A stretch of DNA of 29,469 nt, from NCBI GenBank assembly GCA_900549375.1, contig URNY01000010.1, positions 1 through 29,469 on the forward strand, written 5' to 3'. Positions 1 to 7,822 of this stretch are shown here, piece by piece. The notes below the pieces were generated by a model, which made no database searches, was not told the DNA's origin, and was given only the letters and a program-made list of their open reading frames with translations. Numbering within the stretch: the stretch's first letter is position 1; the number at the start of each line of letters is the position of its first letter. The DNA comes from an uncultured Bacteroidales bacterium. Its GTDB lineage: Bacteria; Bacteroidota; Bacteroidia; Bacteroidales; Muribaculaceae. The position numbers and the translations under genes were made by a program.

Positions 1-727
1 CCTCGATGGAGACGCCTATAAGTCCGCCGCCGTAGATATTACCCTCGGATTCATTGGTGATATTCATCACATATTCATGAGCGCGCTCCACATTCTGGAT
101 AGTGCCGTTCTTCACGAGATGAGAGCCGTCGCTCTTGTCGCACTCAACCTTGTAGTCGAGGTTCTTGTCGACATTCGGCATCATGAAATAGCCTTTGGCA
201 GTCGTGATGTTATCCTGAGTGAACTCAAGTGAACCGCGCGAATGGCTGAATGTCACTTTCAGATTGTCGATGCCGGCGTTGAGTGATTCAGGATTTATGG
301 AAACTATCACATTGGCAATGTTGCAATGAAGCACGAGCGATTCCACGGCGCCGTCGGCCATATCGAATTCCTGACTTCCGCGATAGAACTTCTTGTCGAA
401 AGAGGCCGAAACACTGTCGCCTGTCCATCCTTCGGCAAGATAATGGCCGCTGCGCAGGATAATCGGAGTCTGCGGTATGTTGGAAAGACCGATGAACTTG
501 CGGACAACGCCTTTATTGCTTTCGATATAGACCACACATTTGTCGGCGAGAGTCTGCGCATCATATTGCGCGTCGGCCCGCGTCGAGATGTCGGAACGAA
601 TTTCCGCACTGAGGCGAAGCTGTCCCTCGCCGCCGTCGCCAAACGGGGCTTCCGAGACACACGACGGCGCGATTGCCAGAGCCATCAGCGCCAGCCCGTA
701 TGCTGTGTATTTATTTAGTGCTTTCAT
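1..727 (-). CDS. DUF4493-type lipoprotein, C-terminus beyond window edge
   Basis: The frame is open from an ATG at 727-725 leftwards to the window edge, giving 242 residues without a stop. The N-terminus is a lipoprotein signal peptide (hydrophobic stretch, then A-P-S-C with Cys at residue 23), followed by an acidic/Gly linker and a Gly-x-Leu-x-Leu strand with a T-R-A motif. That layout is typical of the DUF4493 family of Bacteroidales surface lipoproteins. The start lies only 7 bp after the stop of the upstream lipoprotein gene, so the two are probably co-transcribed. The function of the family is not established. I infer export to the outer membrane; no catalytic residues are visible. The 3' end is missing from the window. 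Confidence 0.8.
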   Translation of the reverse strand, partial: MKALNKYTAYGLALMALAIAPSCVSEAPFGDGGEGQLRLSAEIRSDISTRADAQYDAQTLADKCVVYIESNKGVVRKFIGLSNIPQTPIILRSGHYLAEGWTGDSVSASFDKKFYRGSQEFDMADGAVESLVLHCNIANVIVSINPESLNAGIDNLKVTFSHSRGSLEFTQDNITTAKGYFMMPNVDKNLDYKVECDKSDGSHLVKNGTIQNVERAHEYVMNITNESEGNIYGGGLIGVSIE

Positions 728-734
728 AGTTCCG

Positions 735-2024
735 TTATTCAATTGTATGGAGTTTAAGTTCCTTCACCGTCTGTCCCGAAGCGTCCGACACGGTAAGACG
801 GAACGTATGGTCTTTGTCGGGGCCGAGAGCACAGAGCATTACCATGAAGTCGGAAACATCAAATTTCACATTCTTCTCGCCGCGGACCGTCGTTTTATCC
901 TCCGGCAGAAGTTTCAGCTGATGAAGCTGATCAAGGCTTTCTCCGGGATCGCAAAGGTCGAACACCTCCGGAACCATTCCGGCAAGATCATCGGAAATTA
1001 TATTCACTTTGAACTCGGTTATTCCCGTCTCGCTCGAGACATTTATAACCACATGCGAATCGGCTTTGACATCGTTCGACTTGTCGAGATCGATCGGAGC
1101 CTCGGCCACTACTTTCGGTCCTACAGCCGCAGGAGGAGTCGGGTCATCGGGATCTACCGGATCACTTTCTTCAGGACGTTCGCTATCATCGAGAATTTCA
1201 TCTTCCTCAACTGCTACGTTGCGCTCCACATCCGTAACCGTGACGGAGGCGTCGACATTCAGCGAGCTCTGGGCATCTCCCACACTCTCGCCTGCCTGCG
1301 AATGAAGCTTGAACGTGATTTTATAATGATGACCGCGGTTTACGGTAGCGTAGCTCTTGGTCTCTACAGTCTGAAGGTTTTCAACTACTCCGCGGAAGAC
1401 GGCCACAAGCGACACGCCCTCCAAATATTTGAAATAGCCCGAATTGCCGCGTTGCTGGTCGCTCTTTGTGAAACGGAGATATTTACCCTCGTCGGCACCG
1501 CTCTGGGTTACGCGCACTTCCACAAAAGAGTCGTCGGTCATATTGCTCATCAGCATCGGATCGAACACAATCGATACCTTCACATTCTGCAGCCGGCAGA
1601 CGATATCGCCGATATTATCGGTAATCTTCCCGGCCTCGATAGTAAATTCTTCCGAGTCTCCGGTATAATAGGGAGCGTTCCACTCGGCATCGACATCCGA
1701 TCCATATTCGGCATGGACGGTATACGTGCCCCGCTCAAGAGTCACCACATCCGGCATATCGCCGAAGCGGGAGCTGAATGATGGCGAAGACTGACCGGTT
1801 TTTGTGATCGAGATCACAAAATTGTCGATATCATAGTCGGTCGCTCTTGTGGAAAGCATCTCCTCGTCGCGCAGATCTATAGCGAGCGCGCTTTTGCTCA
1901 ATGAACCTGTCTCCTCCTCCGTTTTTCCGTTATCGAAGGGATTCTCCTTGTCGCATGAAGGAAGAGCCAGCAAAATAAGCAAAATATATAATAAACTGAA
2001 TTTCTTCATAGCTATTGATTTCAT
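735..2024 (-). CDS. DUF4493-type lipoprotein
   Basis: A 429-aa protein beginning with a lipoprotein signal peptide that ends in L-P-S-C. It continues into a Ser-rich linker, a T-R-A-T motif and a beta-rich region containing the G-x-Y-x-V-x-A-x-Y-G and E-x-x-x-x-P-Y-Y-x-G elements seen in DUF4493 proteins. The stretch around residues 285-310 is rich in Asp, Glu and Pro and looks like a flexible linker to a C-terminal beta domain. The first ATG overlaps the stop of the upstream gene as ATGA. A second ATG five codons in (2009-2007) gives the more usual M-K-K start, and either could be used. It is the middle gene of a three-lipoprotein operon. The biological role is unknown. Confidence 0.85.
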   Translation of the reverse strand: MKSIAMKKFSLLYILLILLALPSCDKENPFDNGKTEEETGSLSKSALAIDLRDEEMLSTRATDYDIDNFVISITKTGQSSPSFSSRFGDMPDVVTLERGTYTVHAEYGSDVDAEWNAPYYTGDSEEFTIEAGKITDNIGDIVCRLQNVKVSIVFDPMLMSNMTDDSFVEVRVTQSGADEGKYLRFTKSDQQRGNSGYFKYLEGVSLVAVFRGVVENLQTVETKSYATVNRGHHYKITFKLHSQAGESVGDAQSSLNVDASVTVTDVERNVAVEEDEILDDSERPEESDPVDPDDPTPPAAVGPKVVAEAPIDLDKSNDVKADSHVVINVSSETGITEFKVNIISDDLAGMVPEVFDLCDPGESLDQLHQLKLLPEDKTTVRGEKNVKFDVSDFMVMLCALGPDKDHTFRLTVSDASGQTVKELKLHTIE

Positions 2025-4639
2025 CTCTTTTTACCGTGGTATTTTCTTTTTGGGGCGCTCTGCTGCCTCTCCGACGGAGGCGTATATCCGAGCGTCACGT
2101 CGTCAATCACGAGCTCAGACCCGGTAGCGACCGCCTTGTACTTGTTGGCGGCAACCTTATAATCGCTCAACCCTGCTCCATCCTCCTTCAGAGCGGAGCC
2201 TGTGGGGATGTTTACCTTCGGAGTGGATTTCCTGTCGGTGGATTTGAAGCAGAGCACAAGTTTCGCGGCCTTCTTGCCGAATGGATAGTCGAGCAGGTTA
2301 AGCGTCGCTTCCGTCATGCCCGCTCTTGCTCCGAGTTCGAGGTATCCTTCCGAGATTCTTATGCCCTCGGCATCATATACTACCGCCTGCACCTCGGCGT
2401 TTTCATTATTTACCGAAGTAAAACGATATTTGAAGGTTACACAGGTCGGACGGGATGTAAAGGATATACCGTCTGAGCGATGGTCGCTTCCGTCGAACGA
2501 ATATTCTCCGAGGAAAAGCTCTCCTGCAACCTTGACAAGCTCGTTATCCGCAGGATGATCGGTGCAATAATAGGTCGAGTTTCCGGCATTCCCGGTATCA
2601 TTAAGGCCTCGGCCGTTATGATTATAACCTACCGACCGGATGTGAGCCATACCACCTTCAACATAAGTGGATGGCACCATATACCAGGTATTCTTGTTGG
2701 AAGATCCCGTGTAGCATGTCTTGGAGTTTATCGAGCTCCATCCGATGGCTTCATTTATTAAGATCGAGGACGTTGCCTGATGGGACTTAAACAGCGTCGC
2801 GTGGAATTTGCCCCCTATGTTGATGGGGTTGATGTTTATTGTCTGCTGCGTCTGGCTGAAATCGCCGTTGCTGAGAGCGATAGCCTGCTCGGTGCGGAAC
2901 GTGGCGATATCGGTGCGCGGGTTGGTGCCGTTGGAGAGGGCGAACTGTACATCTGAGTATTCAGTGTTCGGTGTCAGCCCTTTCACCTCGATGATTCCTC
3001 CGGCGAGCGGGCGCACGCGGCTTGTGTCCACCTGCTTGCCGCCGCGGATTATGATAAGTGCATGCTGGATAAGCTCAAGCTTCGAGGCATCCTCCGGAAC
3101 TATTAGGAATTTCACCTTCTCGGCGAATGCATCCGCCTGAACAGTGAATTTTGGGAAATTCAAGCCGAGCCTTATGCCGGCTCGCGGTGTTTCGTCTGCT
3201 CCGTAATAGACATTAAGCGGAGTATTGTCAAGAAGGAGCCTGCGCGGTGCCTTAAGGCGCACTTTATAGTGATGTGTCAGATTTGCCGGGAGTCCTGCGG
3301 AAGGAGCGGAAGCGAGAGTTTCAGTCGAGACCACCTCCGCCGCAAGATCATCCACTGTCATATGGAAAGAAGTCTTGGCAAGAGCATCCGGAGCGTTGGT
3401 GGAATAGTATATTTCCACCTCCGTGCTGCTGTATTCAACGGCGTTCACCGGTTGAATCGTAATCTGTATCGAGGATATGGAGACACTGAACTTCACTTCC
3501 TCGGAAACCCTTGTCATGGCATCCTTAACCTGAAGCGAAATCTCATAGCTGCCGACAGGCAATTTCTTCAGAAAATCCTTGAGCCTTACGATTCCCATCT
3601 TGTCGGGATTGCGGAGAAGGCCGAACACCTTCACTCCCTCCGCCTCAAGCTGCGACTGAACGAGATCCGAGGCGTTTACGAGCTGCACCTCACGGCCGAA
3701 GGCGGGGGTATGCGAGGCCGACCCTCCGATTTTGAGCGTCACCTCCTTCAGACCGCCGAATGCGAACACCTCATAGCGCGGATCACCCTGCGGCTCGAAG
3801 TTCTCGAAAGCCGTCATAGCATCGCCGGCAGCAAAATCCTTTGTCTCCACTGTCGGCTCCGGAGCCTCGAAAAGATCTTCGCCGAGAGGCACATTCACTG
3901 TCTCGGCCACTACATTCTCCTCAAAGCGGACATCAAGCGAGAGGTTGCCGTTGTTGACATTGCCGTTTACTCCGATGGTGATGATATAATGACGTCGCGG
4001 CTTGGCCTCGAAACCGGCGGGCTGGATCGTCACCTGCTTGCCGGCGGCGTTTGTAAGCGTAAGGTTGAGGTCGATGGCCGACGGGCACATATATGCCGGG
4101 CGGCTCTCGTTTTGAGCGAACACCACGTATTCGTGGCCCTCCGAGCGGAGAGCCGCGCTATAGTTGCTGAAATTGGCAGTGAACTCGTCGGTATAGCGGA
4201 TGCTGACCATGCAGTTGGCGAGCGAGGCCGTCAGGCTCACGTTCTTTGTCTCACCGGCTGTGATCACTGCGCGCTCCGACGCATGATAATAGGGAGCGGT
4301 GAAACCCTCCTGCTCCGCATCGCCGAAGAAAGCCTCAACCTCATATTCACCTATCGGGAAAGATTCCTCGCGGTTGAATGCTTCCTGATTGGCCCATGTC
4401 TGATGAAAACTTCCGTCGGTGCGCGACAAGGCAATCTTGAATTCCGACGCATCGGGAACTATTGTTGCCTTTGTGTCGTCGGAGCGTGTGTTGCGGAACA
4501 CTCCGCCATCGGAAGCCACCGCCACGCTCAGACGCCCCGCGTCGCCGCTTCCGTTCCAGGGATTATCCTCGCTGCTGCAGGAGCCGAGTGCGAGCATCCC
4601 CGTCGCGGCCATTAGTAGGCCGGCATAAATCTTTTTCAT
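2021..4639 (-). CDS. Large DUF4493-PCMD-type lipoprotein
   Basis: An 872-aa lipoprotein with a signal peptide ending A-L-G-S-C (Cys21). A DUF4493 region follows, with G-x-L-S-V-x-V strands, the E-Y-x-V-E-A-F-F-G element and a P-Y-Y-H motif. Middle residues (about 260-590) look like Ig/fibronectin-like beta domains. From about residue 595 a new domain begins with a N-G-D-F-S motif and ends with G-S-E-L-V-I-D-D-V-T-L-G-Y, which matches the pattern of the PCMD (putative carbohydrate metabolism domain) jelly-roll. A carbohydrate or surface-binding role is therefore plausible but unproven. It is first in the operon, with a promoter candidate about 100 bp upstream, and its stop overlaps the next start. 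Confidence 0.85.
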   Translation of the reverse strand: MKKIYAGLLMAATGMLALGSCSSEDNPWNGSGDAGRLSVAVASDGGVFRNTRSDDTKATIVPDASEFKIALSRTDGSFHQTWANQEAFNREESFPIGEYEVEAFFGDAEQEGFTAPYYHASERAVITAGETKNVSLTASLANCMVSIRYTDEFTANFSNYSAALRSEGHEYVVFAQNESRPAYMCPSAIDLNLTLTNAAGKQVTIQPAGFEAKPRRHYIITIGVNGNVNNGNLSLDVRFEENVVAETVNVPLGEDLFEAPEPTVETKDFAAGDAMTAFENFEPQGDPRYEVFAFGGLKEVTLKIGGSASHTPAFGREVQLVNASDLVQSQLEAEGVKVFGLLRNPDKMGIVRLKDFLKKLPVGSYEISLQVKDAMTRVSEEVKFSVSISSIQITIQPVNAVEYSSTEVEIYYSTNAPDALAKTSFHMTVDDLAAEVVSTETLASAPSAGLPANLTHHYKVRLKAPRRLLLDNTPLNVYYGADETPRAGIRLGLNFPKFTVQADAFAEKVKFLIVPEDASKLELIQHALIIIRGGKQVDTSRVRPLAGGIIEVKGLTPNTEYSDVQFALSNGTNPRTDIATFRTEQAIALSNGDFSQTQQTININPINIGGKFHATLFKSHQATSSILINEAIGWSSINSKTCYTGSSNKNTWYMVPSTYVEGGMAHIRSVGYNHNGRGLNDTGNAGNSTYYCTDHPADNELVKVAGELFLGEYSFDGSDHRSDGISFTSRPTCVTFKYRFTSVNNENAEVQAVVYDAEGIRISEGYLELGARAGMTEATLNLLDYPFGKKAAKLVLCFKSTDRKSTPKVNIPTGSALKEDGAGLSDYKVAANKYKAVATGSELVIDDVTLGYTPPSERQQSAPKRKYHGKKR

Positions 4640-4706
4640 AATGTAGATATAGACGAAGTTTTGGAAAACCTCTGTTTGCGTATCGCGAAGTTTTATCTAC
4701 TTCGGG

Positions 4707-4737
4707 TTTGTGAAATCTATCTTTTTCGGTAAATTTG
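4707..4737 (+). promoter_or_regulatory. Bacteroidetes-type promoter for the DUF4923 gene
   Basis: TTTG (4707-4710), 19 bp, then TAAATTTG (4730-4737), a full match to the family consensus. The start would be near 4743, leaving a leader of about 160 nt before the ATG at 4906. The leader contains the perfect 10-bp palindrome TTGTGCACAA (4787-4796), a possible operator, but otherwise shows no obvious strong structure. Confidence 0.55.
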
Positions 4738-4741
4738 CATT

Positions 4742-4773
4742 CAAAATTACTGCTTATTTATTAACTGTGCCAA
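4742..4773 (-). promoter_or_regulatory. Bacteroidetes-type promoter for the lipoprotein operon
   Basis: On the minus strand TAATTTTG (4749-4742) fits the -7 consensus TAnnTTTG. TTG (4773-4771) lies 21 bp upstream as the -33 element. Transcription would start near 4735, giving a leader of about 95 nt before the 4639 start. It overlaps the opposing promoter at 4707-4737. Confidence 0.5.
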
Positions 4774-4905
4774 TTTTAAAGCAAATTTGTGCACAATTGC
4801 GTGAATTTTACCAATAAAAACCATGTTTCGATGGCTCTTTGATTCCAAAACCACCAATTTAGATTCATTGAGCACAATGAAAACATAAAGAATCAATTTA
4901 ATGAT

Positions 4906-5550
4906 ATGAAACTGATTAAACGGACTGTCGCGATAATCGCGCTAATACTTGCTTGCGCCAATACGGCCAATGCGCAGAGTCTCCAGGACCTCCTTGGCAA
5001 ACTGGGGGGCGGAGATACAAAAAACACCATCGGCAGCGTGTTGGAGGGCGTTCTCTCTAAATCCGACCTCACCGTGGCCGACCTGCAGGGCAATTGGATA
5101 TCCACCGGTCCGGCCGTTTGCTTTCAGGGCGACAATTTTCTGAAGAAAGCCGGAGGCGCGGCCGCCGCAACAGCTATTGAGAACAAAATCGCCCCTTACT
5201 ACAATAAATATGGACTGAACGGCGCCACTCTCACAGTTGACAAAGAGGGAAACTTCGAGCTCGCCATCAACAAACTCAAGCTCAAGGGAACCGTCAGTAT
5301 CCCCAAAGGTGCCGACAAGGGAGTGTTCACCTTCAGCTTCAAGGCAGTAGGAAAAATCAGTCTGGGCAACATCAAAACGTACGTTCAGAAAACCTCTAAG
5401 ACGATGGACGTGATGTTCGACGCCACCAAGCTTATGACAATTATCCAGGCCGTTGCCAAATATTCCAACATGACGACTGCAAAAACCCTCTCCTCACTGC
5501 TCTCGCAGTATGACGGTCTGTGCGTCGGCTTTGCCTTCAAAGCGAAATAA
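4906..5550 (+). CDS. DUF4923 family exported protein
   Basis: A 214-aa protein with a clear Sec signal peptide (basic M-K-L-I-K-R, hydrophobic core, cleavage after A-N-A near residue 23). The mature part has the L-Q-G-N-W-x-x-x-G-P-A-V-C-F-x-G-D-N-x-L-K-K-A-G-G pattern and a C-terminal C-V-G-F-A-F, which I recognise as the DUF4923 family common in Bacteroidales. It is probably periplasmic or outer-membrane associated; the function is unknown. It has its own promoter candidate and is followed after 25 bp by riboflavin synthase, so read-through into ribE is likely. No lipobox Cys is present. Confidence 0.8.
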   Translation: MKLIKRTVAIIALILACANTANAQSLQDLLGKLGGGDTKNTIGSVLEGVLSKSDLTVADLQGNWISTGPAVCFQGDNFLKKAGGAAAATAIENKIAPYYNKYGLNGATLTVDKEGNFELAINKLKLKGTVSIPKGADKGVFTFSFKAVGKISLGNIKTYVQKTSKTMDVMFDATKLMTIIQAVAKYSNMTTAKTLSSLLSQYDGLCVGFAFKAK

Positions 5551-5575
5551 TATCAACACATAATATTCGGATTAT

Positions 5576-6181
5576 ATGTTCTCAGGAATAGTAGAGGAAG
5601 CCGCTGAAGTTGTAAGGCTTACCGAAGATAAAGAGAATCTGCATATCACGATGCGTTGCTCATTTGCAGATGAACTGCGCATCGACCAGAGCGTGGCCCA
5701 CAACGGCGTCTGTCTCACGGTCGTAGCCCTGCCGGGCGACGGCACATATACCGTGACGGCGATACGCGAGACTCTCGACCGTTCCAACCTCGGCGACCTT
5801 AAGGTGGGCGACCTTGTGAATCTCGAACGAAGCATGAGAGTGAACGGACGTCTCGACGGCCATATAGTGCAGGGACATGTGGACCAGACCGCTGTCTGCA
5901 CCGATGTCAGCGAAGCCGACGGGTCATGGTATTACACATTCGAATATGAATCGACGCCCGAGATGGCACGACGCGGATACATCACGGTCGACAAGGGATC
6001 GGTCACGGTGAATGGAGTCAGTCTCACCGTCTGCGAACCTACCGACAACAGTTTCAAGGTCGCAATCATACCTTTCACCCACGAACATACCAATTTCCAC
6101 CGCATCCGCAAAGGAACGCGAGTGAATCTTGAGTTCGACATTCTCGGCAAATATCTGGCGCGCCTCGCCTCAATCCGCTGA
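5576..6181 (+). CDS. ribE: Riboflavin synthase, alpha chain
   Basis: A 201-aa protein of the usual length for this enzyme, which converts two molecules of 6,7-dimethyl-8-ribityllumazine to riboflavin plus a pyrimidinedione in the cytoplasm. It starts with the diagnostic M-F-S-G-I-V-E-E and shows the two-fold repeat of lumazine-binding domains. Each half carries its own G-V-(C/S)-L-T-V motif (A-H-N-G-V-C-L-T-V and V-N-G-V-S-L-T-V-C), and G-H-I-V-Q-G-H-V-D opens the second half. It lies 25 bp after the DUF4923 gene and 22 bp before the AAA-DUF4435 gene. No FMN riboswitch is present in the short upstream gap. Confidence 0.97.
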   Translation: MFSGIVEEAAEVVRLTEDKENLHITMRCSFADELRIDQSVAHNGVCLTVVALPGDGTYTVTAIRETLDRSNLGDLKVGDLVNLERSMRVNGRLDGHIVQGHVDQTAVCTDVSEADGSWYYTFEYESTPEMARRGYITVDKGSVTVNGVSLTVCEPTDNSFKVAIIPFTHEHTNFHRIRKGTRVNLEFDILGKYLARLASIR

Positions 6182-6203
6182 TCATCACAAAAAAGTTTCG
6201 AAA

Positions 6204-7787
6204 ATGAAACTACCTGCCTCAATCTCAGGCAAAGAGAACCCATCGGTCGGGAACGCGCGCCGCGTAGTCCTGATCGGAGCCAACGGAGCGGGAAAGACCC
6301 GCTTCATGGACGAAATGGCCTATCTTTGCGAGGGTAAGGCATATATGCTCTCCGCCCTCTCCGCCTCCTTCCCCGAACGGGAGGAATCCACTATGCCCGG
6401 CTCTATCGACGAGCTATACCGCGAGGCGATACGCCAGCAGACCTATATGCGCTCGGATGCCGTAAGCGAGCTCGACAAACTCATTTACATGGTTTTCGCC
6501 GACGAGCTCGAATACCTTCTGAGCCTCAAGGAGAAAGGCTTCGGTCAGGGAAAGCGGGTAAAACTGCGCACCACCCGTCTCGACCGAATCCGGGAACTAT
6601 GGGAACGTCTCTTCCCGGGCAACCGCATCACCCGGCATAAAGGAAAACTGATGTTCGCCACTCAGTCAGGTCAGGACCTCATCTCGGCATCATCGCTGAG
6701 TCAGGGAGAGAAAACCGTGCTCTACTATGCGGCCGCAGTGCTTTACGCAATGCCTGAGGCCGTGATTTTCATCGATTCCCCTACTCTCTTCATCCATCCC
6801 TCGATTATCGGATCGCTTTGGGAGGCTCTGGAGCAGATGAGACCGGACTGCACGTTTGTCTACAATTCGGTGGATATCGACTTCGTGAGCACAATGAGCG
6901 ACAGCACCTATATATGGGTGAAAAGTTTCGACTCTTCGCGCTCTTTATGGGACTACGACGTTATCCGCGATCCGGTGCTGACCGAGAAGCTCCTCATGGA
7001 ACTCTCCGGGAGCCGCCGCCCGGTGATATTCATCGAAGGAGATTCCCGACATAGCATAGACGTGAAGCTCTATAGCCTTGTCTTCCCCGACTGGACAATA
7101 CGGCCGCTCGGTTCATGCGACAAGGTGATAGAGACTACCCGCACCTTCAACGATCTGCGAAACATGCACCATCTGCGCAGCCGCGGTATCGTCGACCGCG
7201 ACCGGCGCACGGATGTCGAGGTAGACTATCTGCGGAGAAAAGACATTATGGTGCCGGAAGTGGCGGAAGTGGAGAACATCTTCCTGCTTGAAAACGTTAT
7301 CCGGGTGATGGCACGCCGCCGAGGAAGGGATCCGCAGAAGGTGACGCAGCGCGTACGCAAGGAGGTGATCCGCACATTCAAACAGAAGGCCGATCAACAG
7401 GCATTGCAACATGTCCGTCATAAAGTGAAGCGCGATGTGGAATGCAAGATAGACGCCCGGTTCTCATGCATCACCGCTCTGGAGACACATCTCAAATCGC
7501 TTGTCTTCAAACTTGAGCCCCGTAAAGCCTATAATATTCTCCGCGAGCAGTTCGCCGCGATGGTTCGCGACGGCGACTACGACGGAATCCTCCGGGTGTT
7601 CAACCATAAGCCTATGCTTCCAGACTCGGGACTTCCCCAGCTTCTCGGCTACCGCTCGAAAGAGGAATATATCGAGGGAGTGCTCGAAGCCATGAAGGAA
7701 TCGGGGAAAGACGCCGCGACGCTTCGCGCCGCCGTGCGCCACTGCCTAAGGGCGCCCGAAGAACCACCAGACGAGGCTGCTAAATAA
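6204..7787 (+). CDS. AAA/ABC-type ATPase fused to DUF4435 (TOPRIM-like), PARIS-like architecture
   Basis: A 527-aa protein starting at 6204; a longer in-frame start at 6129 would sit inside ribE and is less likely. The N-terminal half is an ABC-class ATPase: Walker A G-A-N-G-A-G-K-T (25-32), signature L-S-Q-G-E-K (165-170), and a Walker B-like V-I-F-I-D (187-191). The catalytic Glu after Walker B is replaced by Ser192. The C-terminal half from about residue 270 has DUF4435 features: F-I-E-G-D (E278), V-D-R-D (D331, D333) and E-V-E-N (E354, E356), matching TOPRIM-type acidic residues. AAA plus DUF4435 is the arrangement of AriA and AriB of the PARIS anti-phage system, and fused forms are known. 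Whether this copy is a defence gene or a conserved core protein cannot be told from the sequence. Confidence 0.8.
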   Translation: MKLPASISGKENPSVGNARRVVLIGANGAGKTRFMDEMAYLCEGKAYMLSALSASFPEREESTMPGSIDELYREAIRQQTYMRSDAVSELDKLIYMVFADELEYLLSLKEKGFGQGKRVKLRTTRLDRIRELWERLFPGNRITRHKGKLMFATQSGQDLISASSLSQGEKTVLYYAAAVLYAMPEAVIFIDSPTLFIHPSIIGSLWEALEQMRPDCTFVYNSVDIDFVSTMSDSTYIWVKSFDSSRSLWDYDVIRDPVLTEKLLMELSGSRRPVIFIEGDSRHSIDVKLYSLVFPDWTIRPLGSCDKVIETTRTFNDLRNMHHLRSRGIVDRDRRTDVEVDYLRRKDIMVPEVAEVENIFLLENVIRVMARRRGRDPQKVTQRVRKEVIRTFKQKADQQALQHVRHKVKRDVECKIDARFSCITALETHLKSLVFKLEPRKAYNILREQFAAMVRDGDYDGILRVFNHKPMLPDSGLPQLLGYRSKEEYIEGVLEAMKESGKDAATLRAAVRHCLRAPEEPPDEAAK

Positions 7788-7822
7788 CATTAAGAAACTG
7801 AAAGTATATAACCCTACACGAT

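Noticed and set aside
540..1781. Long plus-strand open frame of 413 codons
   Set aside because: It is antisense to the DUF4493 lipoprotein genes, shows no signal, family motif or promoter, and its composition reflects the coding strand opposite.
3269..4615. Long plus-strand open frame of 448 codons
   Set aside because: Antisense shadow of the 872-aa lipoprotein gene, with low-complexity His/Arg-rich translation and no recognisable domain.
5551..5575. Possible FMN riboswitch before ribE
   Set aside because: The gap is only 25 bp, too short for the element, and the upstream coding sequence shows no FMN-box pattern.
6129..6203. Upstream start for the AAA-DUF4435 protein
   Set aside because: It lies within the ribE coding region in another frame. 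The ATG at 6204 gives a sensible N-terminus shortly before the Walker A strand.
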